64,000 nt of DNA from Tetradesmus obliquus (lineage: Eukaryota; Chlorophyta; Chlorophyceae; Sphaeropleales; Scenedesmaceae), in contig CP126191.1 of assembly GCA_030272155.1 (NCBI GenBank), positions 7,152,501 to 7,216,500 on the forward strand. Direction: 5' to 3'. The translations under genes and the position numbers were made by a program. Positions within the stretch are counted from its first letter, which is position 1. Each line of letters begins with the position of its first letter. A model generated the notes under the pieces. The model was not told the DNA's origin. It was given only the letters and a program-made list of their open reading frames with translations, and searched no databases. Of this stretch, positions 37,402 through 47,629 are shown piece by piece.

Positions 37402-39404
37402 GCTGCTGCCAGCTGCTCCGATGGCGTAGATGAACTGTGATCTCTTGCTGTGCATTTGCTGTCTCCTGCACCCTGCGCGCTGTGCTGGCAGGCCGTGCAT
37501 GCCGCCTGCTGCTGCAGCTGCTGCTCCCCATCAACGGCCAGCTCATCAGCCGACTGCTGCTCGTGCTGGAGCTGTTGCCGCTCTCCTTGCTGCAGTTCCT
37601 GCTGTGCTGCAGCATCAACACCAGGCTGAGCAGGGTGCCCCTGCAGCTGCTTCTGTTGCTGCTGCCCTTGCAGTTGCTGCCCATCAACTGCTGCAGCTGC
37701 AGCACCTGCTGCTGACTTGCCCATGCTCTGCACTGCTGCCAGCACCACGTCATCACTCAGCTTTATGCTGGCGTTGACTGCTGCAGAGTAGGAGGCCTGG
37801 ATGTCGTCCAGCAGTTGCTGCCCATCAACTGCTGCAGCTGCAGCACCTGCTGCTGACTTGCCCATGCTCTGCACTGCTGCCAGCACCACGTCATCACTCA
37901 GCTCCATGCTGGCGTTGACTGCTGCAGAGTAGGAGGCCTGGATGTCGTCCAGCAGGTTGATGGCGGCTGCTGTCAGCCGCTTGCGCACAGCGCGCAGGTC
38001 AGCAACGCCGCACGACGTGGCATCCAGAGCCAGCAGCACGTGCATTGCCAGCTCATTGAGCTCCAGGTACTGCTTGTGGCTGATGTGCTGGCGCTGCTGC
38101 GCGTGCTGGCTGCTGCCGGCTGCTGCGCCGTCCTGCTTGTAGCGCTGGAACAGGCTGCTGGCGCTGCGCAGCTGCGCTGATGCTGCAGCCAGCGCTTGCA
38201 GGGCGGGGCGCTGCCTGGCCAGGCGCCGCATGCGCCACCAGCTCTGGATCACTGTGGCTGCCGCAGCACGCGTCAGGGCACGCACAGGCCTGCGCGGCAC
38301 CTGCCGTGGCTGCGGCTGCGGCTGCGGCTGCGGCTGTGGTGCTGCAGCGGCTTGTGCAGGGGCTGGGCTGGCATACTGCACTTGCACCTGCTCAGGGGCT
38401 GCATGGTGGGTGCTGCCAGCAGCAAATACAGGGATGCTGTGCCTGCCACGGCTGCTAGCCACAGAGGCAGCAGGGCTTGCGGGCTGCTGCTGCTGCTGCT
38501 GCTGCTGTTGTGCTGCAGCTGAGAGGGGCGTAGGGTGCACACGGCAGCTTGGGCCGTAGCGCTGCATTGGCTCTGCAGGCTGGCCAAAGGGATGGGACCT
38601 GGCAATGCTGCTGCTGCCTAGGGGATGAGAGCTGCCTGGCCTGTTGCTGCTGTGGAGGGCTGATGCGATTGGAGAGGCCTCGTGCAGCACTGCTGCCGGC
38701 TCTGCGCTGTGGACAGACTGGATGTCGCAGTCTGGATGCTGCTGGTGCCAGCGAGCTGCAGCAGCAGCGGGCGCATAGCCCATCTTGGCGAAGGCGTGTG
38801 CAGCAGGGTGTCCACGGCGGGGCAGCTGGGCCTGCTGGGGCTGGGACTGCTGGGTGAAGAAAGGGTGCTGCTGCTGCCGCATGTAGTGGCTGGCTGGGGT
38901 GGGATGCTGGTAGACGCGCGAGTACGGCCTGCAGTAGCAGCAGAGCAGGCACAGCAGCAGTCAGCGCGTGGCCTGAGCATCACATCCGGCAGGCGGTGAT
39001 CTCTGCATGCGTACAAAGCATAGGTGTGCAGACATGTCCATAATCCGGCAGTATACCCGTCAACCCCCGCCATCCAGAGTGTTAGAGGGCTCTATTGTCA
39101 GCATGCTGGCATGCCGCATGTCAAGGTCGTAGCAGCAGAAGGTTCAAGAACAGATGGACAGTGCCAGCAGTGCTACTGTCGTGTGCTGCTGCTAGCTCTG
39201 CCAGCTGAGACGAGTGGCAGAACCTTACCTGGAATAAGCATCATACAGGCTCTCAGGGCAACAGGAGGGGCAGTCACAGGGCAGGTCCCTGTCAAGGACG
39301 CCAAAGGGCTCTGCCCGGCCAGCGTACAGATCTTCTGGCACAACGTAACTTCCCCTCCCCCATGGATCTACATACAGATGCGTAGGTCTGCTGAAGCCAA
39401 ACAT
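37260..39404 (-). CDS. IQ-motif plus BAG-domain co-chaperone (plant BAG5/6-like)
   Basis: BAG proteins bind the HSP70 ATPase domain as nucleotide-exchange factors; plant members with an IQ motif also bind calmodulin. Exon 1 is 39229-39404 and exon 2 is 37260-38928, joined AG|G, giving 614 residues. Exon 1 starts MFGFSRPTHLYVDPWGRG and ends ESLYDAYSR; exon 2 continues PYSRVYQHPTPASHYM. A long disordered Gln/Pro/Ala region follows with a Pro-Gln repeat. Then come the IQ motif (AATVIQSWWRMRRLARQRP) and the BAG helices (YLELNELAMHVLLALDATS, DLRAVRKRLTAAAINLLDDI). After BAG, a 47-residue unit is tandemly duplicated, then a Gln-rich tail ending RADAATQTD. A TATA-like element lies 157 bp upstream of the start. 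The BAG call rests on the IQ+BAG arrangement and the helix pattern. Confidence 0.82.
37674..37955 (-). repeat. Tandem duplication of a 141-bp coding unit in the BAG gene
   Basis: Copies 37674-37814 and 37815-37955 differ only at two adjacent bases (near 37763-37764 and the matching site in the other copy), changing Met-Glu to Ile-Lys. The duplication starts inside the last BAG-helix motif (LLDDIQASYSAAVNAS) and stays in frame. Confidence 0.93.
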
Positions 39405-40206
39405 CGCAGGCAGGGAAGCGGGTACAGTGAAGGCGCAACAGCAATCAATGCAGCGAGGCGGGAAGTTGCTTCAACTGTGCGATTGCAGTATTCAATCAAA
39501 ATGCGTGTATTTGATCAGGCTTGTGAAAGCAGTTATGCTGCTGGCCAATGACTGGGCGCATTATATAAGGGAGGCCTTGAAGCGAGCTCTCGCGAGCCTT
39601 CTGGAGTCTCGCTGCGAACTTTCTCCACACTTGTGAAAAGGGCAAGCAAGAACCAACGGGGACATGAAATTCGTCAGGTTGGTTACAATATACTATCAAG
39701 GCAACACACCCCTCATGCATACGACACTCATGCAGTTGTTCACTACTGTGCTCCACTTCAAACCAGTCGGTCGGATCCTGCCGATCCGCATAAATCTGTC
39801 TTCAAATCTTCAGGGAAGCAATGCCGGCCCCGCACACTAGTGCATGCTGCACAGCAAACAAACGACTCTCAATACATGCAGCAGTACCGTACTGCTGGCT
39901 GAACAAGTCAAAGCGCAACACCCAGCGCTCGTACACACAACGTGCAGCGCAAGACCTCTCCCTGTCCACTGGAACATATACTGACAAGAGGGGTGCTATG
40001 GTCTCAAGTAGATGGCAAAATTGGGGAATGCTGGTTGTTGACGACTCCAGAGTATGCCCGAGCCTGCTCTCAACCACATCCTGCTGCTGCTATGGCTGCT
40101 TGCGGCTGCTATCGCTGTTGGCGCTGCTGTCAAAGCAGCACTGCAGACACCAACAGGTGCAGCTGCTTCTTGGGCTGCAAGCGCAATGGCACTGCCGGCT
40201 GGCTGT
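39405..40206. promoter_or_regulatory. BAG gene promoter and downstream flank of the plastid-protein gene
   Basis: A minus-strand TATA-like CTTATATAA lies at about 39561-39569, some 157 bp upstream of the BAG start codon. The rest (to 40206) is the 3' flank of the gene ending at 40207. No other gene supported. Confidence 0.45.
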
Positions 40207-41467
40207 CTATCTGTACACGCTGGTGTCGATCAGGCCTGTGGCGATTGCAATCAGCAGCAAGCCGAAAGGCAGGAAGATGGCTACCAGGCCGATGATGGCC
40301 AGAGGGTCCTGCGGGCATGACAGCAGTCGGCAAACTTCAGTGTTGATCGTCAAGCACACCTGATGCGCATTGAATTCGCAAGGCAAACCAACCAGACAAG
40401 ACCAAGGATGCAGCCTTGGTATAAGATGTGTTGAAGCATACAGGTACACTGGTTCCTGTGCGAGAGGCAATAACAAGCCAGAGCCTGCAGCGTTGTCCAA
40501 CGCTTCCTGCTACACAAGGTGCGCGTTCGTGGCTCAAACCGGCAGCATTATGCAGGCTCCCACAGCCCTGCTGTAAGCGCTGGCAGCGCCACTCACCGAC
40601 AAGGGGTTGGCGCCCTTGCGCTCACTCTTGGACACCCAATACCTGCGCAGCAGCAGCGCCACAGCGGCAACATGCACATAACCGCTGTCACTAAACGCAC
40701 CGATCAACCAATCAACAGTAATCATATGCAAACTCTCTGTCAACAGTGCTACCAACCGCGTGTCAGGACTATCTGTGGACAGCAAACAGCTGCAATTGTG
40801 GTGCATCTGTGCTGCAACCTAGGTAACGACAATGCCCCTGTGATAGGTACAGTCCTTCATAGAGCTGCCTACAACTGCTGGGCTGCTGTTGTGTTGCAAA
40901 GCAAGGTACGGCTCTATGCGGCCATGTGTGTCGCAGCATCCAATGTAACGACTGGTATCAGGCACTGCACTCACTCCTCTGGCTCCTCTTCACGCCTCAG
41001 CACCTTCTTGTCCTCTGCAGTTGCATTGTAACAGGAATGAGACACCGGAAAAGCAATCTTCACCGTAATCATCTGAAGTGGCATTGGTACAAGCACAAGG
41101 CATTTGCAATACACCACGGCCAGACATTTGCGCTGCCGTCTAGTCGCCAGCTACACCCGCTGCTTAAGGCACCTGACGACCTCAACCAAACACAGTCAGC
41201 CAATCATGTTCTTTGGCCTGGTGGTGAAGTAGCAGGCTTCGACAGCCACCACTGCTGCCACTGCTGCTGGACGCACTGCTGCTGTCAACATTGCAGGTGA
41301 TGCTGCCACAGCTGCTCCTCACCTTCGCCAGACTGCATAGCCTTGGCCTGAACTGCATTGCGCCTGGACACTGCCCTTGGCCTGAGCAGACCAAAGGGGG
41401 TGGGCCGGTGTGAGCCACAGGCACGAGCTGTCTGGCAAGCAGAAGGCGAACGCAATGAGAGGGCCAT
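40207..41467 (-). CDS. Small predicted plastid-targeted single-span membrane protein
   Basis: Four short exons, 41323-41467, 40975-41014, 40597-40642 and 40207-40308, join in consistent phase to 110 residues. The N-terminal 45 residues are rich in Ser, Ala and Arg with almost no acids (MALSLRSPSACQTARACGS, RPRAVSRRNAVQAKA), as in a chloroplast transit peptide. A charged stretch (EDKKVLRREEEPEE) and YWVSKSERKGANP follow. Then comes one hydrophobic span (DPLAIIGLVAIFLPFGLLLI, continuing AIATGLI) and a short tail DTSVYR. I do not recognise the family by name. The compact conserved-looking C-terminus suggests a thylakoid or envelope protein shared with plants. It is head-to-head with UBAC2 over 305 bp. 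The 40-nt exon 2 was placed by phase and is the least certain part. Confidence 0.68.
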
Positions 41468-41772
41468 TGTGGCAGATATGTTGTGAAAAGAAGAGCGTGA
41501 AGCGTGAGTTCAACTGGTGGTAAAGGTAGCGATATGAACGTGCTTCATACCTTTGTCGGACGGTGACCAGACTGGACGCCCGGGGTTGAGGTGCAAGGGG
41601 CGTGTAATAACATGATTGGTCAGCCCCGGCGCAAATGTTGAATTGTACACGTTAAACAAATTCATCTTGTTAGGTTACTGAGCTACGTCTGTGCGGAACA
41701 GAGTTCGTGGGGTGCTGTCTGTTAGCTGTTCTTCACCAACTCATTGGCACGGCAGAGAAGCATAGAAACAGC
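41468..41772. promoter_or_regulatory. Bidirectional promoter region, plastid protein / UBAC2
   Basis: 305 bp between divergent start codons at 41467 (minus) and 41773 (plus). Lower in CTG triplets than the coding flanks. No clear TATA box seen. Confidence 0.45.
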
Positions 41773-43415
41773 ATGAACGTGGGTCCTGGAGGATTTGGTG
41801 CGTGCCTTGACTCAGCGCAGCAGCACCTTGTACATGTAATGCAGCAGATCAACTGCAACTGCTGTGCTGTTGTGCTCATGTGATGTGCAGGCCATGCACC
41901 TGTGACAAAGGGCCTGGTTCTGGCCAGTTTGGGATCCTCTGTATTAACCAACGCAGCACGCGCCAGTCACAGGAGGCTCCCCAAGCCGCTGGTGGTGCTG
42001 AGTAGCAGCTTAGCCTTCCGGTCACCAGGAGAGCTGCTGTTTGGCTGCTTCCTGCTGTACTACTTTCGAGTCTTGGAGCGGCAGTCTGGCTCTCGCAAGT
42101 ACGGCAGCTATGCAGCAATTGTGACTGGCCTTTCATGCGCTCTGCAGCTAGGGGTCAGCGGCTTGCTGCAGTGGAAGGTGCCGCTGGCGCCTGCTCCGTT
42201 GCAGCTGGTGCTGGCCTCTTTTGTGCCGTTCTTGCTGGACATCCCGCCCACCAGCTTCTTCAGTGTGCTGGGTTACAAGATGAGTGACAAGGTGAGGTAC
42301 CACGTATAGCATGGACTGCCACGGCAGCAGCAGTGGCGGCCAGGTGTCACATTGTTGCGCCAGTGTTGAAGACAGCAAGTGAAGCTGCAGTGTGCACCAG
42401 GGCAGCACCTTTGAGCGTCCCCACCAGCATGGGCGTTGCACTCTGACATGTTGACACAAGACCTGCAGGAAGCCGTGCGCATGTGCAGTTGCGTGTTTTT
42501 GACAGCGCGTACCAACTGTGGTTCTTATCTCTGCAGTCTCACTCTCACTCTGCGTGATTTGTGCACTTCCTCCGCTGCTGTGTGCTGCTACGCAGTCTTT
42601 TGTGTACCTGGCAGGCCTGCAGCTGCTGCTGACAAGTGGCAAGCAGTCGTGGCTGGCACTGGCGGCTAGCACAGTAGCAGGCGCGCTGTACAAAGCAAAC
42701 TTCTGCAATCTGAAGAAGCTCAGGGTGAGTGGCCAATGGCTGAGGGCGGGCAAAGTCACCACAGGCATGCAACCAGCGCTGCACATGCAGTGCTCCGCTG
42801 CACCCTTCAGCAAGGAGCCCAGGCATACACTCACACACACAAACCCATTGCACAGTGGCTGCAAGGAGCCCAGCAGCCGCTCCTCCCATGTCTTGTGCAT
42901 CAGGTGCTGCCAAGTCCTTAGCAACAGCACCGTAGAAGCGGGCATCCACTGGCGGCGTTGCAACAGATGCCGTCGTCATAACGTCTCCCTGCACTGCCGC
43001 CATGCGGCTGCCGCAGCTGCCGGGCCTGCTGGTCAACGCCATCGCCAAATTCTTTGGCCCGCTGCTGAGCGACCCAGGCAGCAGCGGCCCCTCCATCAGC
43101 CTCACCAGCACAGCGCCCGCAGCAGCAGCAGGCCGCGCAAACTCAGCAGCAGGCGGCGGTGGCGGCTTTGGCGAGGGCTTCTACGACGCACCCGCTGGCC
43201 GGGGGCCCGGCGGCGCTGCTGGCGGCGTGCGGCAGCGGCATGCGGGCGGGCGGGCAGCAGCAGGTGCAGCTGGCGGTGGCGGCGCGCTCCCTGCTGCATC
43301 ACCTGAGGCGCTGGCTGAGCTGCTGTCCATGGGCTTCAGCCGGGAGCGTGCTGTGGCGGCGCTGCAGCAGGCGGGCAATGACTTGCAGACGGCGATTGCG
43401 CTGCTGGTGGGCTGA
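41773..43415 (+). CDS. UBAC2: UBAC2-like ER rhomboid pseudoprotease with UBA domain
   Basis: Derlin/rhomboid-fold ER membrane protein without catalytic Ser/His, with a C-terminal ubiquitin-binding UBA domain; animal UBAC2 acts in ER quality control and lipid-droplet protein trafficking. Exons: 41773-41797, 41891-42291, 42596-42724 and 43017-43415; 317 residues. The tiny first exon (MNVGPGGFG) joins HAPVTKGLVLASLGSS, as in plant homologues (MNGGPSGFHNAPVTK-type N-termini). Family signature: PGELLFGCFLLYYFRVLERQ then GSRKYGSY. Further membrane segments are LQLVLASFVPFLLDIPP and YLAGLQLLLTSGKQSWLA, then LPGLLVNAIAKFFGPLL. After a Gly/Ala-rich linker comes the UBA domain: PEALAELLSMGFSRERAVAA then LQQAGNDLQTAIALLVG at the C-terminus. 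The acceptor at 43017 was preferred because it preserves phase. Confidence 0.9.
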
Positions 43416-44671
43416 GGCGGCCTGCGCCAGCCGCACATGTACAGCAGTCGCGCAGGAGAACGAGCAGTGAGGTCATAGATGACTCCCTGAACATTATGTC
43501 ATAGCTGTAGGGCGGAAGCGCACATTGGCGCTGCGATGGAGTGCAAACAGCAACAGCTTGCATTGGTGTAGCCGCTGCACCTGTGCTGCAGAGCTCAGCG
43601 GGCCAATTCGGATGGGAGTGCTGTACTCTGTAACAGGGCGTGTTCAAAGCTGAGCTGTGCTACAGCACATACTATGCGCACAATGTGTTCGCGCGTGCCA
43701 TCTACTTCATACAGCTTTGGGGAAGTCAGTTTGCACTAGCTGTGATCATGCTCTGCTGCCAGAGCACCGACCTGTGAGGTGGTTTGCTGCAGCCAGGCGC
43801 TGCCAACCGCACTTCGTGGTGCACTGCTGCGCTGTGGCATAACCGGTGCGCCAGCGGTTGCTGTCCAGTGTACTAGCAGTATCAGGTTCAAAAATTACCA
43901 GAGTTTCAAGCAAAGCGAACAAGGGCAGAGTTACAGAGCCGCTTTGTGCGGCATATGCTTTGCTCGAGCACTTCACATGCAGCGCTGCTAAGATCGGTAC
44001 AATGCCCAGCCTCTGGCGGAGGCATCACTTGCATGCCGGGAGCGTTGCTCACAGATCATGGACCTGCACATGCGACTGCACTGCGTGTAAGCCGGCACGT
44101 GCCACACAGGCATGTGTGCATACAGGCCACAAAGTGCAACAAGCTGAGCACTGCAACAACCTGTGAACTGATACACCATGCAGCAGCTGTCTTTTAACAA
44201 CGACCAGCACCTCCCAAGCCGCTGACGGTTCTCCGAACCAAACCAAACCAGCTCACAGGATGCTCTGCAGGTGCAATGCAGTGTTGACGCAGAGGCCGTG
44301 ATCATGCAGCTGCACCCCCTGCCCTGCAACACTTGCCAGCTGCCTTGATCACAAGACGCTATCTGGCAGCGGCACTGCTGCCTTGACTGCTGATGCTTCC
44401 TGGCGCGTCCAGATCAGGCCAGCTGGTGACAACAAAGCGGCCACCTCCAGCAGCGCCTCACTAGCAGCATGTTGGTGTTGACGCAGTGGCCGCTGTTTGA
44501 GCTAACAAGCACGATGCCTCTCAACAGTGCAAAGCACTGCAACTAGCTTAGCCTATTGCAGCCCTGCCTTGCTTGCCCGCTCTGTCCAAGACTCACAAAC
44601 CCACGTGCAAACGACACACAGTGACTGCAACATTTAGCGAAGAGATTCAAAAAGGCTGCCATGTGCACAGC
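43416..44671. other. Intergenic region between convergent UBAC2 and uL30m genes
   Basis: About 1.25 kb of 3' flanks. TGTAA at 43629-43633 (214 nt past the UBAC2 stop) is a likely poly(A) signal. No gene or RNA supported. Confidence 0.5.
43629..43633 (+). terminator. Probable TGTAA poly(A) signal of UBAC2
   Basis: TGTAA at a typical distance (214 nt) after the UBAC2 stop codon. Confidence 0.45.
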
Positions 44672-45244
44672 CTATGATGGCTCTGCAGTGCTTTGCCGCT
44701 GCTGTATCCGGGGCTGCTGCTGGCTGCCGGCTGCTGCTGCCTGCAGGGCTGGGGCTGCTGCAAAGCCTGCCGGCAGATCATGCCGCACAATGACGGGCTG
44801 CCGAAGCTTTGCTGCCTCATACTCAGCCACTTTGCGGTTATAGTACATCTGGTCTGATTCTATCACCACAAGGTGTGCTACCTGCATAAGCAACACACAA
44901 CAACGTGCACATGTGAGCTTGCAGGGTGCATTGCTGAAGCGATGGCAGTGCTCCCAGTGTGGTAAACATATGACAGTAATATGACAGTAATGTGGTGGAG
45001 CTCAAGCGCCTGCCTTGCTGCATGCGAATCTCCTGCACACACAGCCATGCTGCTTGCAGTCCATTGCATGCGCCTGCCTTACCTTGCGTAGCATGCCCCG
45101 GATGACTGGGTTGTTTGGCTTTTCAACGCACAGCAGCCGCTTCTTTAATCCCAGCCCATCCAGCACTTGTCTATGGAACCATGGCTTGCCTATTTGGCTG
45201 CGGCGCAGCGTGACAAAGAATGTCTTGATGGGCTGCTGCCCCAT
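44672..45244 (-). CDS. uL30m: Mitochondrial large-subunit ribosomal protein uL30
   Basis: Bacterial-type L30 of the mitochondrial ribosome; plastid ribosomes generally lack uL30, so mitochondria are the likely site. Exons 45083-45244 and 44672-44881 join in phase 0 to give 123 residues. The L30 fold is easy to follow: KTFFVTLRRSQIGKPWFHRQ, VLDGLGLKKRLLCVEKPNNP, VIRGMLRKVAHLVVIE. The intron falls inside the final conserved helix (MLRK|VAHL). A C-terminal extension of about 55 residues, ending Gln-rich, goes beyond the bacterial length of about 60. No long presequence is visible, but the N-terminus (MGQQPIKTFF) is uncharged to basic. It is divergent from the RPB5 locus. The start at 45244 is the only Met fitting the family's N-terminus. 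Confidence 0.9.
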
Positions 45245-45811
45245 GAGTGCTTGCTGCTGCAGTTACTGCTCAGCCGCTGCAGCTGCAGGTGTTAAACAGA
45301 GCTGAAAGACCTGGTATTATCAATGACTGCAGAATACGCTGTAGGCACTGAAATTGTAGTATAGCAGCAGCAGCACCACCACCAGCAGGAGCAGCAGCAG
45401 CAGCAAGAGCAGCAAGGCAAACAGCACTCTGACAGTCGCGGCACAGCAGTGAAGATTCGAAGCAACAGACAAGCTGAGCACCAAAGGTTGTGATCTGACT
45501 CGAAAGCGAGCACCGGGTTCAAACACCAAGCCTCATCGTGTCATACTGCCTGTCACAACATGTTAGCCGGCTAACTGCTCTCTTCCGAAAGCTGCATCCA
45601 TGCATGTTGTAAACGTTTGTCAGTGGACGATCGTGCCCCAACTGTGCTGCCTTACGCCCGTCATCGTCATCGTCATCTGACAGCTGCTGCTGCTGCTGCT
45701 ACCTTGTATTCTTCTCACCTGGTTCCTCCGCCTACAACACCTTTGGTTAACTTCTATTATCTGTACGTTTGGAGGGACGCTTGAACAGTTGCACAGCTAG
45801 CAACCCAGTGG
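45245..45811. promoter_or_regulatory. Bidirectional promoter region, uL30m / RPB5 locus
   Basis: 567 bp between the uL30m start and the first ORF of the RPB5 locus. It contains a CAG/CAC-type triplet stretch near 45364-45410 and a GTCATC repeat near 45660-45677. No clear TATA box. Confidence 0.4.
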
Positions 45812-46060
45812 ATGCAAGAGTATGCCATCAAGCTCACTGTAGCAGTAGCACTAGTGTTTGTGTTCTGCCGGGTGTTTGTGGCAGACAACGTAGGCCTGTG
45901 GCTGTCTGGCTTGGCCCTGCTGGCTCTGGGGATCTTTGCTGCTGTCTTGGCTGAAACCCAGCCTGCGCCGCTACCAGACAGCCGCAGCGGCGCCCGCAGC
46001 AGTGACGGGGCCTGCCGCACTCACCTACGGCAGCGCAGCTTCAGTGATAAGTTTGACTGA
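45812..46060 (+). CDS. 82-residue two-TM protein, possible first cistron upstream of RPB5
   Basis: An intronless ORF from ATG 45812 to TGA 46060, ending 11 nt before the RPB5 start codon. It has two well-separated hydrophobic spans, AIKLTVAVALVFVFCRVFVA and VGLWLSGLALLALGIFAAVL, joined by DN. A polar C-terminus rich in Ser, Arg and Asp (DSRSGARSSDGAC, RQRSFSDKFD) follows. I do not recognise a family. The residue pattern looks like a real small membrane protein and codon use resembles neighbouring genes. Because the gap to RPB5 is so small, both would have to be on one mRNA unless RPB5 uses an internal promoter. Alternatively the CAG just before the RPB5 ATG could be an acceptor of a 5' UTR intron that removes this ORF. 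Confidence 0.55.
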   Translation: MQEYAIKLTVAVALVFVFCRVFVADNVGLWLSGLALLALGIFAAVLAETQPAPLPDSRSGARSSDGACRTHLRQRSFSDKFD

Positions 46061-46071
46061 CAGCTGGCAGC

Positions 46072-47629
46072 ATGGATCACCTCAACAAGATGTTCACGGT
46101 TCGGAAGAACTGCGCAACGATGCTGCATGACAGAGGCTACCTGGTGGCAGATGTGAGTATGCATACTGGCCCCAGCTGAGCACTGAGGTCGGCACGCATG
46201 TTGGCAGCTTCACAGGTGTTGCACACGCGCTTGCACATGGTGTTGTTGCAGCACAGGCAGCACAGGAAATTATTTGGCAGCAGTAGCAGGTAAAGATCAG
46301 AAAACCATGTGCATGCCTGTTCATGCAGCTCAGTGTCTTGCAGCTGTGCTTGTTATCGCCATCTCCTGCTGACCGTTATAGACCTATATGCATGCGCTTG
46401 CAGGATGACCTCCACATAAGCCTGGACCAGTTCAGGGATCGCTTTGGGGATGTGCCGCAGAAGGGCGACCTCACACTGCTGTGCCCGCTGATGGACGACC
46501 CCACAGAGAAGGTGAGGCATGCAGCAGCAGCAGCAGATGCAGATGCAGATGCAGCAGTAGGACATTCCTGCAAGCGCTGCGCAGCGTCTAGTATGCGTAT
46601 TGGTGCAGGCTCAGGCAAGCTGTGCCTGAAAGGCTCGCAACGCCATACCCACGGTGTCAGGCGATGCGCTGTCCATGCCAGCAGGGGTCACCTGGACCAT
46701 GTGCACACAGCTATCCATCCTTCAGGAATGCCTGGGTGCATTGCGTGCTGCAGAACGTATGCCTGGCTTCTCACACTGTTGTGTATGTGTGGTGTGCTAT
46801 GTTGATGCTATGCAGATTTTCGTGTTCTTCCCTGATGCTGCAAAAGTAGGGGTGAAGGATATCAAGGTGAGCATGTGCAGCTGCCGGTGTTCGGACAGGC
46901 TGCGCTGCTTTCAGCACCTGCATGTTAGAGAGCCTGTGCATACTGCAGGGGAAACCTTTCATAGGGATACATGCGTGTAAGTTTGTGCTGGCTGTGCTGA
47001 CTTCACCGCTGTGCGCTGCTGCTGCAGTCCATCATCGACACCATGCAGACAGAGCAAGTGAAGCGCGGCATCATGGTGCTACAATCAGTGCTCACACCCT
47101 TTGCCAAGTGAGTCCTGCAGCCGAATGGGCTGCGTCTCGCTCTGTCTGTGCCACACAGTCTGGCGTGATCATAGCGGCAAACCTGTGGCTGCATATATAT
47201 GCAAGAGGCCTCCCTGCGTACTCTGTTGACGTGATGCAGCAGCTGCTTGAGACCAAGGTGTCAACAAACCTGTAAGCAACGAAACCAGCTTGTGTCGTGT
47301 CTGCCTGATTGTCTGCCTGTCTACCGCCTCTGCTGTGCAGGGGTGTCATTGCAGAGATCAGCGGCCGCCTCATCGTGGAGTGCTTCACGGAGTCGGAGCT
47401 GCTGGTGAACATCACCAAGCACGTGCTGGTGCCGGAGCACCGCATCCTGTCCAGCGAGGAGAAGGACACACTGCTCAAGCGCTACAAGGTGAAGGAGAAC
47501 CAGCTGCCGCGCATCCAGCACAGCGACCCCGTGGCGCGCTATTACGGGCTGCAGCGGGGGCAGGTGGTGCGCATCGTGCGGCCAAGCGAGACCGCGGGCC
47601 GCTACGTCACCTACAGGTGGTGTGTGTAA
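46072..47629 (+). CDS. RPB5: DNA-directed RNA polymerase I/II/III shared subunit RPABC1 (RPB5)
   Basis: Subunit shared by all three nuclear RNA polymerases, forming part of the lower jaw. Exons: 46072-46152, 46404-46511, 46816-46866, 47028-47107 and 47341-47629; 202 residues, the usual length (about 205-215). The N-terminal jaw domain shows [29 protein letters not shown] and [20 protein letters not shown] then [13 protein letters not shown]. The C-terminal assembly domain is highly conserved: [53 protein letters not shown] and [13 protein letters not shown]. It ends WCV just after TYR, near where homologues end. The start Met is fixed by similarity. It lies 11 nt after a separate small ORF (see 45812). 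Confidence 0.95.

Noticed and set aside
47210-47278. Possible extra RPB5 exon reading [10 protein letters not shown]
   Set aside because: Joining 47107 directly to 47341 restores the conserved AKGVIAEI junction and correct phase; the extra segment has no counterpart in RPB5.
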